A stretch of 64,000 nt of DNA. It comes from Boletus sp. NGJ (lineage: Eukaryota; Basidiomycota; Agaricomycetes; Boletales; Boletaceae). Under the pieces are notes generated by a model. That model was not told the origin of the DNA and did no database searches. It saw nothing but the letters and a program-made list of their open reading frames with translations. The stretch covers positions 558,001 to 622,000 of the forward strand of contig JAGTXK010000190.1 in assembly GCA_019096195.1 (NCBI GenBank), read 5' to 3'. This document shows, piece by piece, positions 24,160-33,988 of the stretch; within the stretch, counting starts at the first letter, position 1, and each line of letters begins with the position of its first letter. A program made the position numbers and the translations under genes.

Positions 24160-24637
24160 TGTTATAATATATAAAATTTTCAAACTTTTCATATGAACAC
24201 TTACTTTTCATTTTCGTCAACCTTTTTCTTCATAAGCCATGTGACTATGCACGTGACCATGGGAACATATCACATGACAGGTCTAGAACCTATGACATCA
24301 TATGACGTCATACCTCATGTGATCCACGACTCTTTAATTTCTGCTCTTCTCACACAGCCTCTTTAATCTCCATCTTACTATACTTAGTAAATTATCACAC
24401 GCACTGCTTGGTCTGTGCACATCTCTCTCATGTATATAAAGTAGCACTTTGATGACTGGTAACCCCAGTCTAATCCACTTGTATTCTTCCTCCAACAACT
24501 CATTAGCTTTGGCCACTTTGGTCATCGTAGGGTTGGGAATAGTATGGACGCGACTCCCCACCTCATTCGTTGAGCCAGGATCTGTGTAACCTGTGAATAG
24601 TTCGAGCCTTGTGGTTTGTGCCAAAAGGTTTATAACA
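24160..24637 (+). repeat. Element A 3' LTR
   Basis: 478 bp, preceded by purine tract AAGAGGGGGTAG and followed by CAACT. Confidence 0.95.
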
Positions 24638-24990
24638 CAACTTTAGCTGTTTATTATATTTAGTGTATCACTTACTAGTTTGCCTGTCCTAAGTACCCCC
24701 ATCCTCATCAAATTCAACAGTCAAGCTACCCCATTTCATAGCCTACTATACATTATATATTACACAACTTCAGCATGTATTATATTTATGTAGTATATCA
24801 CTTACTAGTTTGCCTGTCCTAAGTACCCCCCATCCTCATCAAATCCAACAGTCAAGCTACCCCATTTCATAGCACATGCTTTGAGAACAAAACCTCATTT
24901 CTCAATAACTTTTGCTATCTTGTAAGTAACCCCAATCTCATTAAATTCAATAGTCAAGCTATCTCATTTCATAGCATATGCTTTGCAGAG
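24638..24990. repeat. Tandem repeat of about 135 bp, right part
   Basis: Continuation of the array cut by element A; further units degrade towards 24990. Confidence 0.8.
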
Positions 24991-25306
24991 GATAAAAATT
25001 TATTCCTTAGTATCCTTCCCTTATTTTCTCTACTGTGGAGAACAATCACCATCTCTGCTGAGTCCTATAAAAGGCTTTTTATCTTGATTTCAAATGAATA
25101 ATTGACCTCTTTATTAGTACAAGAAATCCCTTCAAGTTCTAAATTATGACATATTACATTTTCAATAAAGCATAGCAGGACCCCTAACACCCTGTCAATA
25201 TGGGAATTCCTTTTGGAAACTGCTCTGGGAAAACCAACCTGTTTTCTAATAAAGGCCCTTAATCATTCATGTTGCCCATATTATTGGGAATTCCCTGATC
25301 CTAGGC

Positions 25307-25352
25307 ACCTCATAGGTCCAACCCTCTAGTGGGAGAGATGGACCTATGAGGT
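25307..25352. repeat. 14-bp perfect stem-loop
   Basis: ACCTCATAGGTCCA (25307-25320) and its exact complement (25339-25352) around an 18-nt loop, just before the 87-bp minisatellite. Could be the fused TIRs of a tiny element or a terminator-like hairpin; function unknown. Confidence 0.6.
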
Positions 25353-25378
25353 ACCCCTGGGAGGGTGACTGAAGTGCT

Positions 25379-25835
25379 CGGTCCCGTCATACCCATCGAG
25401 GTTGGTCATGCTCACACTTCTCGGTGTGGTCATATATGTCAGTGCTTGGTCACCTCCACCCTGCTCAGTGTAGTCGTATCCATTGAGGCCAGTCACCCTC
25501 ACACTGCTCAGTGTGGTCATCTACATCAGTACTTGGTAACCTCTCCCCTGCTTGGTCTCATCATATCCATCGAGGTCAGTGACACTCACACCACTCAGTG
25601 TGGTTGTATACATCAGTACTTGGTCACCTCCCCCCTACTCAGTCCCACTGTATACATCAAGGTCGGTCACCCTCATACTGCTTGGTGTGGTTGTATACAT
25701 CGGCCCTTGGTCACCCCCAACCTGCCTGGTCTCATCGTATACATCACAGTCAGCCATGCTCACACTGCTTGGTCCTGTCGTATATATCGGTACTTGGTCA
25801 CCCCCACCCTGCTCAGTCCCATCATATGCATTGAC
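25379..25835. repeat. Minisatellite, 87-bp unit, five full copies
   Basis: Units start at 25379 and recur every 87 bp to about 25813, then a partial copy. 87 = 3 x 29, so a 29-codon frame stays open (25365-26048), but several overlapping frames on both strands also stay open, so the ORF is likely a by-product of the repeat. Confidence 0.8.
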
Positions 25836-26201
25836 CTCAATCTTACTCACCCAACCGGGGGCTGTTTCATATCTATCAATCCTACATCTAGTTACCCTTT
25901 CCAGGGCCTTCCATATCCTACATATATGCATGTTAGGCAAGCCTGGCCGTGTCTTACACATCTCATATATCTCGGGCCTGTCACAGTATCATCTGTACAT
26001 GTCAGGTGTTTTGCAAGCAGGCTCACCGTATGCTACAGGCAAATTTGACTGCATCATGTGTTTCTGCAAGTTTGCCGATGCCTGTCTCTTGTCACCTTCC
26101 CCGATCACCATCTGCAGCCGCCTTTTTAACCATCGGCATGCTCCCAGACGACTCAGCAGTATCATGACACCCCCCTGCACAGGGCGCCACAGGAGGATAG
26201 G

Positions 26202-27500
26202 TTATAGGTCCGGCATCTGGCAACTGCGGTAAGGCCTGGGTGGGACGTGACAACGATACCGGCCAATCGGGCGACCTGCATCCCATCTCGACTTGGTTGA
26301 CTTGAATGTCCGACTCACGCCCAGTCTAAGCCCTTGAAAGCTTTCCAAGGTAGCAAGACCGATATCACTGAGATGACGAATCGTGATATTCCTGTGTGAT
26401 TCTCCAGTCGCAATACAACTGCAATCCAAGGAGAGAGCATTTGACCGTATCCGTTGACTGCCCTCGATAACTAGGCCTATCGTGACTAAGTGCTGAGGTG
26501 TCCCTGAACGAATGGAGCACGCAGGGAAAGTAGAAAGGGACTTCCCGCGGGCAACTAGAGCAATAGCCATGACGTCGCCGTCGTTGTGAACCTGCGATTC
26601 CTCCGATTGGAACCCAGTAGACAATTTGAAAACTGTGATTTTATTATTGTCAGATGCGGCGAAGATTTGCTCCCCGTTATTCAACAATGCGAGAGGAGTC
26701 ATTCGTGACCACGAGGGTATACTAGTTTCGATGGCGATGAGTTGGTCGCCGTTTGTCGAAGACGTGGATGGAATTCCCGCAGGCATGGCGATGTGTTCAT
26801 CATTCGGGGAGAACATGGCGAGACCATCATGTTGGAGCGGGCCAACCAACTCTCACCCGTCTTGATATCCCAGATGCTCACCTTTTGCTCATAAGTGCCG
26901 ATGACAAGCCTGGTCGAGTCCGGGGAGACGTCCACTGCAGCCACGACATTTGTGTCCTCCACCTCGACAACCTTTTCATAATTGCGTCCCACTTCCCGAG
27001 TAGTCCCGCACGCTCGACACAGAAATGGCGTTCAAGTTCATTCCTAGTTGCTTAGTACCCGCCTCTTTACCATCTGCAACTCGCCATCGTCAAGACCCAT
27101 CCCCAGTCCCGCTTGATAAATGCATTCCAAGCGACTGAGAATATTCACCAGAGTCACCGGTTTCAGCCACTATTATTTGGTTTTATGGAATCGTTAGCGC
27201 TGTACAGTCACCTATAAGGACTGCTGCGCACCGGTGTTTATTGACGACCTCCTCCTCAATAGTGCACGCCGTAGGTTTCGCAGTGTGAAGAAACAGAGAG
27301 CTGAGCTCCACAAACACGTTCTTCTCGATATTGGTTATTCCCGCAGCCGCATCGCGGCCATCATATTTGAATTCTAGCTAGGTAGCCTTGCTGGAGAGGT
27401 CATCAGTGAACATTAGTGAAAACCTTTCTCGTCGAGGGCGGTCGTTCCGTGGAGCTTGCGATTGCGCGTCGCATCTCGGCTGACTTCTTCAAGTTGTGCG
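26202..27500 (-). pseudogene. WD40-repeat protein relic 1
   Basis: The minus strand encodes WD40 blades: NVVAAVDVSPDSTRLVIGTY then VSIWDIKTGESW (about 26930-26840) and, in shifted frames, MTPLALLNNGEQIFAASDNN (26700) and later degenerate blades. It parallels the relic at 59.6-62.2 kb blade for blade, including the non-coding-looking 5' stretch (ACGCCGTAGGTTTCGCAGTG near 27266 versus 61649). Such WD40 tails usually belong to fungal STAND/NLR-type or related proteins; no NACHT domain is visible here. Several frameshifts; a dead copy. Confidence 0.7.
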
Positions 27501-28253
27501 AGACAGCGCATCAAGGATGAAACATGTTGTTTCAGAAAAAGAATTATTTGTCGTCGATCTGGATGAATGTGTGCCACAAGCAGAATCCAGGGTGCCAGCC
27601 ATGGCTTATGAACGTTGACTTTGAAAGGTACTGATAGGCCCGGGATGTTTGGAGACCCAGATACCCCCGATTCGACCTGTGGTGGTTGCCGACACTTGTG
27701 TAGCCTCATCACCCCATAGTCATTTTTTGCTCGTCATGCCACCAGTGGCAAGGGTATTTCAGGCCAAAATAAAACGGTGGTTTAGAGTGTCACTGTGTCG
27801 GACGAAAAGCATTAGACAGTACACTCTTTTGCAAATGAGTCTAGACGCCATCTCACCGTGACGTTTCGAGTGATTGAGGGCAAAATAGCTGCTTTATAAT
27901 AAGTTGCCGTGATGCGGAACCGAGTTGAGTATCTCTGCGCTTCAGTGCATGGATCTGTACAGTTGGCATGACCTTGTGTCTAGGCTGGATGGTTCGTCGT
28001 GGTTCATGGCAGAACTGAGAACGCGCGTACGCCCTTGTGACTGTTGCGGCGAACAAACCCCCCCATCATATGTTACTTGCATGGTCACCCGTAATTGATG
28101 GACTAGTCCCATGCCTTCCTAGAAAAGCCCTCTCAAACGGCCTGCTTGGATACCCGCCATTCTGAAACCCGTCGTCAGATATTCAGCCCAGTTCGACATC
28201 GAATACGACTCCACTTGAGAATTTAACGCAACACCGGGCATTTTTCGAGCGTC
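27501..28253. other. Intergenic, no clear gene
   Basis: Contains one arm (about 27736-27815) of an imperfect inverted repeat whose partner is at about 30451-30536; no convincing CDS. Confidence 0.5.
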
Positions 28254-29119
28254 ATGTCATCCTCCTTGCCGCCGTCGCCTTCTCCTCTTACGGGCGCCCC
28301 CCCTTCTCCTCCTGCGGGCGCTCCCCCTCCTTCTATGGGCACCCCACCTCCCTCTCCTCCTCCTCCAAGCCCCACAGAAACCTCGACAGCCAACTACTTC
28401 TTCGGCTTCGTCATCACTTTTGTCGTCCTCCTTCTCTTCTTTGTCGCGTGTGGCGTAGGTTCGTGGCGACGGTTTCGATTAGCGGGGACGGCATGGGACG
28501 AGCGACTACAGGACATGGAAGGGAGCTCCTTTGTAGGGCAGAAGCGCGGTCGACGGCGACTGATACGACCCGTGTTCTGGGAGACGTGGTCACGTCCCGA
28601 CGGGTTGACACCTCTCGCACCAGCCTTGTCCGAGAAGGGCAAGTGGGTGGGCATGCAGGTCAGTCACTCTCTGCCTTTTCTTCTTCATGTGCGCTTTGCA
28701 TACTCCAGTGTTTCTAGGACCCATTCACTGACCCACGTTTCGTTTTCCACTTCCACCCGCTCATGTAGCCAATCTCTGCGGCGTTCGTTTGGTCTCGGTC
28801 GAAAGCGGGATCGACGTTGTGCACACGCAAGTCTAGAACGTTGATGCAGACACCGGGGCGGCGAGACGACGGTTCCGTACTCGGTGTCGGCGTGGCGTGG
28901 CGGTCATATTTCATTCCTGGACGCCCGCGCTGCGATCGTCCACTGAGACCACCACCCGTCGAGCGACCACCGCCAGAGGCCATCCAAGTCGCCGTCATGA
29001 TTGCCATGCCGTCTCCCCCGTCTCTGCCGTCTGACCCAGTGGCTGACGGACAGAGGTGTATGGGGCAGTCGAGTGTGGGGGAGTACCAGATCGGTGTCGT
29101 GCGGATACCTTGGTCATGA
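28254..29119 (+). CDS. Proline-rich single-pass membrane protein, hypothetical
   Basis: Two exons, 28254-28658 and 28769-29119, joined in phase 0 by a 110-nt intron (GTCAGT...TGTAG), give 251 aa. The N-terminus is a Pro/Ser/Gly-rich stretch (about residues 1-45), followed by one strong membrane span (YFFGFVITFVVLLLFFVACG, about residues 47-66) and a basic, probably cytosolic region with WDERLQ and RLIRPVFWETW. The C-terminus ends VAVMIAMPSP...EYQIGVVRIPWS. The exon 2 end is coherent: an aliphatic patch, a Pro-rich link and a hydrophobic tail as seen in conserved basidiomycete hypotheticals. No signal peptide precedes the Pro-rich part, so topology is N-out/C-in by the positive-inside rule (Arg follow the span). 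Function unknown. Confidence 0.75.
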
Positions 29120-29490
29120 GGGAACCATCCGATGCGTGGGCTTTTTCACCCTTTATTTTTATTCTTTTCTTGTGCGAAAGCATTGCGAGCCGTTGGGTTG
29201 CTCGTGATTTCAGTCCCTGCACTTTCTACTTCCAACGTACCCTAATACACCTCATCGGTCACTATTGCTGTGTGTTCTCTGTGACCCACTTTCATTGCCC
29301 CGCTTTGTAATGTAGGACAAAGGTCTGCGGACCAGCACAACTGAGAATAAAGGTGTCGACTCATCCGGTCGGTCTCCATGCACAAAACAGAATCCCAGTC
29401 AGGTAGCTGCGCGTCGAGGGGTGGTTGTGACCGTTAACACTCATATGTATGACACAAAACATAATTCATGATAGGAAATTATAGCACTGC

Positions 29491-30344
29491 TCAGTCAATA
29501 AGGTACTTGCGTTTAAAGAAGGCGCGGAGGTGGAAAATCTGCCAGACGCCTAGACCCACGAGGGAGAAGAGGGAGAACCAGGCAAAGTTTTGCACGCGCC
29601 GATTCGTCGACACTGGTCAGCGAGACGTGTGAGCATGGGATTGTGTATGAAATAGGGGAGGGGGCATACGATTTGTATTAGTGAATCTTTCTTCGCGTTT
29701 CTTGAGATAATCCAGCTCATCCGCAATCTCTTTGACGAGTCCCTCCAGTTTGCGCATCTCTGTCTCGAGTGCGGATAGAGACTCTTGGTTGGCGATGGCA
29801 CTGGAAGAGGTTGAGTGAATGGCGAGCATGAGGAGGGGAGCAGAGGACATACTTATAGTCGACCGCATCCGCACCAAATATCAACGTCCAAGTCGATCGT
29901 GCGCGTTATATTCCGTCCAATGTCCATCTTGACCTCTGTTCAGCAGCACACCACGTCCGCGTTTATGTTCAGCCCCATGCCTTAACAAACACAGTACGAG
30001 AAAGACGACGGACCTGGGGCTAGATGGTTTTTAAAGCACACGCCGATCTCACCCTCAGCGTGGGCGGTGACCGCGAGACGTGTTTCGCCCTTGATGTCCT
30101 TCTTGGAGAGGTAGACGTTTCGCTGGGGTGTCGAGTCGATGATTTCAATGTCGATACGTTGACTGGGTCCGGGTCCCACGTTGGCGGTGACAATGACGAG
30201 GGCGTGTGGGTGGGCTGCGTCCCATATGCACTTTTCGACCGGGATTTTCGCTGGGGGGAGGGCGAATTTGATGGCGGTCGAAAAGGGTAGGAGGAGGAGG
30301 AGGAGGAAGAGTGAAAGTGAGAGGAAACGGACAGTGGGGAACAT
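29491..30344 (-). CDS. ERV25: p24 family cargo receptor, Erv25/p24-delta type
   Basis: Four exons: 30344-30014, 29935-29853, 29800-29670, 29612-29491; introns 78, 52 and 57 nt. Product about 221 aa: signal peptide (FPTVRFLSLSLFLLLLLLPF), GOLD domain with the conserved Cys pair (about residues 39 and 103), coiled-coil segment ELDYLKKREERFTNTN and STNRRVQNF, one membrane span, and cytosolic tail FFKRKYLID with the FF ER-export signal and basic residues for COPI. p24 proteins cycle between ER and Golgi in COPII/COPI vesicles and help sort GPI-anchored cargo. Start at 30344 was chosen because the signal peptide follows at once; an upstream in-frame ATG (30401) would add 19 basic residues. Oddity: exon 2 has one base too many in GATATTTGG (about 29876-29884), which breaks the IDLDVDIGADAV motif; sequencing error or a recent mutation. 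Confidence 0.9.
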
Positions 30345-30639
30345 GGGTCGGCGTAACAATGGAGTTGGTAGGGGTCTACGGCTCGACGTGGTAATTAGCA
30401 AAAAGTGTATATTCGCACGTGGATCTTCGTCAACTACAAAACATACTAAGTAGCATCTCTAGGTCTAACGGTGTCTGTCCGACACAGTGACACTCTAAAC
30501 CACCAAAGTTCTTCTTTGGAAACCTTTTGGTGGCATGACCCACAAAAATTGACTAGCAACTACCACAGGATGATAATGTCGAATCGGGGATATCACACAT
30601 TCATTTGGATCGACGACAAATATTCTTTTTCTGGAGTCT

Positions 30640-31265
30640 TATCCTTGATGCGACGTCCTCCAGGCGCTTGCGTGAGTGCAGTGGACATCTCACCCGACAC
30701 CACCAGGCTTTGCGACAGGCGCTGATGGCCAAGCAGCGAGCATCTGGAACATCGCCACTGGCGAGAGGACTGGTTGGCCCACTCCAACATGAGTTACCAT
30801 GCTTTGCTTTTGTGTTCACAATGCTGTAGGCACCGTCACCGGCTTCGTCTACCCATGTTCGTGAAGGCGAGGTGGCACTGCCAGGCTCGTCCCAATCCCA
30901 GACCTTACCAGCAGTTGCCAGATGCCAGAGAGCCAGGCCAAAACTCGCCATCCCCGACCTCGTTCCAACCCACAGGTGAGAGGGAATACTGCAATCAAGG
31001 GACCTTCCAGAATAGCTGCAGCTCAGGTAGGCTGGTGAGTGTTCTCTTCTTCAGTAGACAATCGGTGTGTGGTGTGTCTGACGAACCATGGCAGCGAACG
31101 GTTACAAAATCCATCCAACAGGAACCCCCAAAAACGAAAACCGAAAGAACAGGTTTGCTGATTGATTGGTTTATTTCTCAGCGCCGTAGTCTAAGACGAA
31201 CACGAAGACTACAGAAGGGGGCAATTCAAACAAGGACGCCTCGGGCAGTGAATAAGGTGGCGTAG
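30640..31265 (+). pseudogene. WD40-repeat protein relic 2
   Basis: Plus-strand pieces of one WD40 blade: VSAVDISPDTTRL (about 30675), then in a shifted frame an IWNIATGERLVGPLQHE-like piece (30745-30790), followed after a gap by FFSRQSVCGVSDEPWQRTVT (31050-31110) and a basic tail ending RTPRAVNKVA (31265). The tail matches FCRQIVRGVSDEPCQRAVGR at 59.9-59.7 kb minus strand, so both ends derive from the same parent gene. Heavily deleted and frame-shifted. Confidence 0.65.
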
Positions 31266-32138
31266 ATCGGAGGACAGCTGGCCTTGTGTGTATTTCGCGC
31301 GCCGATAGATCATGTCGTGACGGCTCACTTTTTATTAGGCACCACAAGCGATGCCCATGGGGGTCCATGTCATGGTGCGCGTTCACCCTTATGACTTTGG
31401 TTGGTTGACTCACTGTGAAATACACCAGCAAGAAGCAGGTGCAGGTGACGCTACTGTTGCAATTGCGTTCAAGCTATCCGCATGGATGTTGTGCCGGGGC
31501 CGGGTCAGGGAAGATGGGATGCATTGATCCATGCATGCTACGTTAAGTAATTTGTGAGTTTATTACGCCATTCATGCGCCGTCTCATTGCATGTATATGA
31601 GTTCTGATACCCGCGTCCGTGGCCGGCTCAGTGGTCACACTCCTGACTGGGTAATCAGTGGTAGGGAAGTTCCATCAGGCATTCATTTGATACCTCGCTT
31701 TCATCCTTAGAGAGCTCTGAGGTCCTCGGCGTGGGGAAGACAGGGACCAGGGCACTGCAGTTGTTGGCTCAAGTCAACCATATCGATACGGAGCGCCAGC
31801 GCAACTCGATCCCCTAACCGACATCGTTGTTCACACTAAAAGCATAGGTCTAACTGCTCATAAAGCAGAGAAAAGTCTACTTCGGGCACCGTGCGTCAAA
31901 TTCTGTTTGACGCTGTGACGTGCCATAGCTCCGTGAGGACAATGAAGACGACTACGCGGGAACCATAATATGGCTATTAATGTACATAAAAAATATGGAT
32001 GTGAGTAATAGATCGTTACTAGTCAGCTGGAACGAGTGAACGAGAAACACAGTAGCGTAGGACAGTTTTACCCCACGAGAGACCCGCGGGGCGACAACCA
32101 GATCGTTGGCGGAATGCAGATGTGGTGCATGATGGTGT
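31266..32138. other. No gene seen
   Basis: About 870 bp, no convincing ORF. A tRNA A-box-like stretch near 31625 has no B box (see rejected). Confidence 0.5.
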
Positions 32139-33765
32139 TCAATCGTATGCCCTCATCGCTTCTTCTAGAGCGTCAGCATCCACATCAAACGATACATCAA
32201 ACGACGAGTCGGCGTCCTGAGTCCCTCGCGCCGCTGTCTCGGCCCGTGCCACCTTGATAGTCTTGCCACGCGGTGGCGGTTTCGAACTGGTGGTCGTTGC
32301 GGGCTTTTACCCCACTCCTGCTTTTGTTCGTCGACCTTCCATTGGCAAGCAATGGTGGTTTAAACCGCGGGACAGTCACGCTCTTTGAGCACTGAGACGA
32401 ACTATATTGAAAAGGTTGGAGCTGTGGTGCACGACGCATGCCCAGTGGCGGAGGACCGGTACGCGTACGCTGCGTTGGTGCTGGGGGACGTGACGATGTG
32501 GTTGGCTGCGGGGGTTGCAGTTTCGGTTTGGGTGCTGCGACGCGTGTTTGTGGTAGTGCCCCCCCTTGAGAAAATGATATGTCCATCGCCATATCACTGT
32601 ACATGTTATCGTCATCCACTTGCATGTATGTGGTGGTATCTGTGCGTGACATCGGACCGGATATAGGCCTCTCCCATTCCGTATCGGTTGCAGTGAGATC
32701 AATGACGTCTTCCATTGCGCAGTCCCCGTCGTCCGGCGGCTCCAGCGTACTGGCCTTCCGAGCAGCGGTAGGATGCGTATTCGGAATGTTGGATGTTCGA
32801 GTAGGTGCGAGCTTAAGGTCGCAGTTCAGATTGGTGCTCGGGAATGAAGTTCGGGTAGACTTCCCAGATACAAGATCAACACCCGGTGCCCCCCAGCTTG
32901 CCGTCTTTTCCAGTACGCGTCCACGAGATTCGGGTTTGCAAGTAGACATGGATGTGCTGGATGTTCTCTCCACTGGCCTCGTCGACGATCCCACGGGACA
33001 GATCGCGGACGCACTCGAGGTTTTGATGAGGGGGCGCGCGCTTAAATCGTTGGTGTTGAAGCCTGTGCGATTGTCAATGCTACTCCTTCCAAGAGACCTT
33101 TCTCGCCCCTTCTCCTTTGCCCGAGCGACCAGTCGCTGTTTCTTCTCCGAGTTCTGATCCAGCTGTTTGGACACATCCTTGAGAAGCTCGATGAAAGCCA
33201 TCGCTTCTGGCTCTTCTTCCCGCGGGATGTATTTTAGTTTTGAAGTAGATGGATTGGGTAGCGCGGTAGAATGTGATGATGATCGTGGTCGCGCAGAGTC
33301 GCAGAGCGGTTGGTCGACTGAAGAGGTTGATGAGGCGAGGGGCTTTCGCTGTACGGTGGAAAGCGGTTTTGCTCGCCTTGCCGCAGAGGGGTCTGAGGCA
33401 GGAAGTGCCAAGGAAGAAGAGGAGCTACTACCGGATAGCGGAAGGAGAGATGAGGTATCGGGGGAGTTGTGGCCACTGGAGTGCCATGGAGACACCACAG
33501 AGGCGGTTAGCGAAGTAGACGAGGACGTGGATGAGAGTGGGTATGTCCAAGACATGGGCTCATGGACCGGTCTGGACGGTCTGGCTGCACGGTGTCGTCA
33601 GTCCAGTGGACGCGTCGGGACGCGACTCGGGTGGCACTCACTTCTCTTTTCTCGCTCAGCTTCTTTCATGAGCGCTTGCAAGGCTGGGTTCGGGCTTTGA
33701 GAGGCAGCCCATCTGACGACACCGTCTGGGGGAGGTTCGAAATCCTGGGTGGTGTCGATGAGCAT
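32139..33765 (-). CDS. Ser/Thr-rich disordered hypothetical protein
   Basis: Starts MLIDTTQDFEPPPDGVVRWA at 33765; a 57-nt intron (33641-33585, GTGAGT...TGCAG) joins phase 1 to phase 1 and continues with HEPMSWTYPLSSTSSS. The body is low-complexity, Ser/Pro-rich, with a conserved-looking helix (EEEPEAMAFIELLKDVSKQL, about residue 170) followed by a basic coil, and an acidic patch MEDVIDLTATDTEWERP. Near the 3' end the reading frame must change: a frame ending SFDVSFDVDADALEEAMRAY at 32142 is clearly coding-like. A 79-nt intron GTTTAA...CACCAG (about 32375-32290) would give the right phase, although other splice choices exist. Without it the first frame runs to 32197. Divergent from the HECT_2 gene, 223 bp apart. 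Function unknown; nuclear role possible but not shown. Confidence 0.7.
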
Positions 33766-33988
33766 GGAGATGTCGAGGTCGGTCTGGGTGTGGGTGTTGA
33801 TGGGAGAGTGAGCGAATGAAAGGGTGTGCATGATACCACTACAGCTTTCCTTTGTCCGACGACTCGGCGACGAGTACGCTGGCGCAGGGTCCTGTGATCT
33901 TGGCAGGAAAAGTTCGACCCTGCACCGTCGTCACGTGTCACGTCTGTTATTTAGCCCATCCAACTGTCAGACCGATGCTCAATATTCA
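33766..33988. promoter_or_regulatory. Shared divergent promoter region
   Basis: 223 bp between the start codons of two divergent genes. Contains GTCACGTGTCACG (about 33931), an E-box-like CACGTG. Bidirectional use is inferred from layout only. Confidence 0.5.

Larger units (their letters stand above)
11219..24637 (+). mobile_element. Ty3/Gypsy chromovirus A, LTR to LTR, broken, contains element B
   Basis: LTRs at 11219-11696 and 24160-24637 (478 bp each, TGTTATAATATA...TAACA) are flanked by the target duplication CAACT (11214-11218, 24638-24642). Internal parts in order: structured leader, gag (about 12305-13324), aspartic protease (DSGA-type), reverse transcriptase interrupted by element B, RNase H, integrase with HHCC zinc finger, and a C-terminal chromodomain. 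A purine tract precedes the 3' LTR. The LTRs differ at about 20 of 478 sites, all transitions by my count, so age from raw divergence is unreliable. Besides the B insertion there are about half a dozen breaks. A chromodomain is known to steer integration to heterochromatin, which fits the nested site. Confidence 0.95.

Noticed and set aside
25365-26048. 227-codon ORF as a repeat protein gene
   Set aside because: It lies in an 87-bp minisatellite where several frames on both strands are open; no start context or homologous domain.
31615-31690. tRNA-like stretch with GGCTCAGTGGT resembling a D-arm/A box
   Set aside because: No B box (GGTTCGANTCC) or closing acceptor stem follows at the right distance. 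At most a tRNA-derived SINE fragment.
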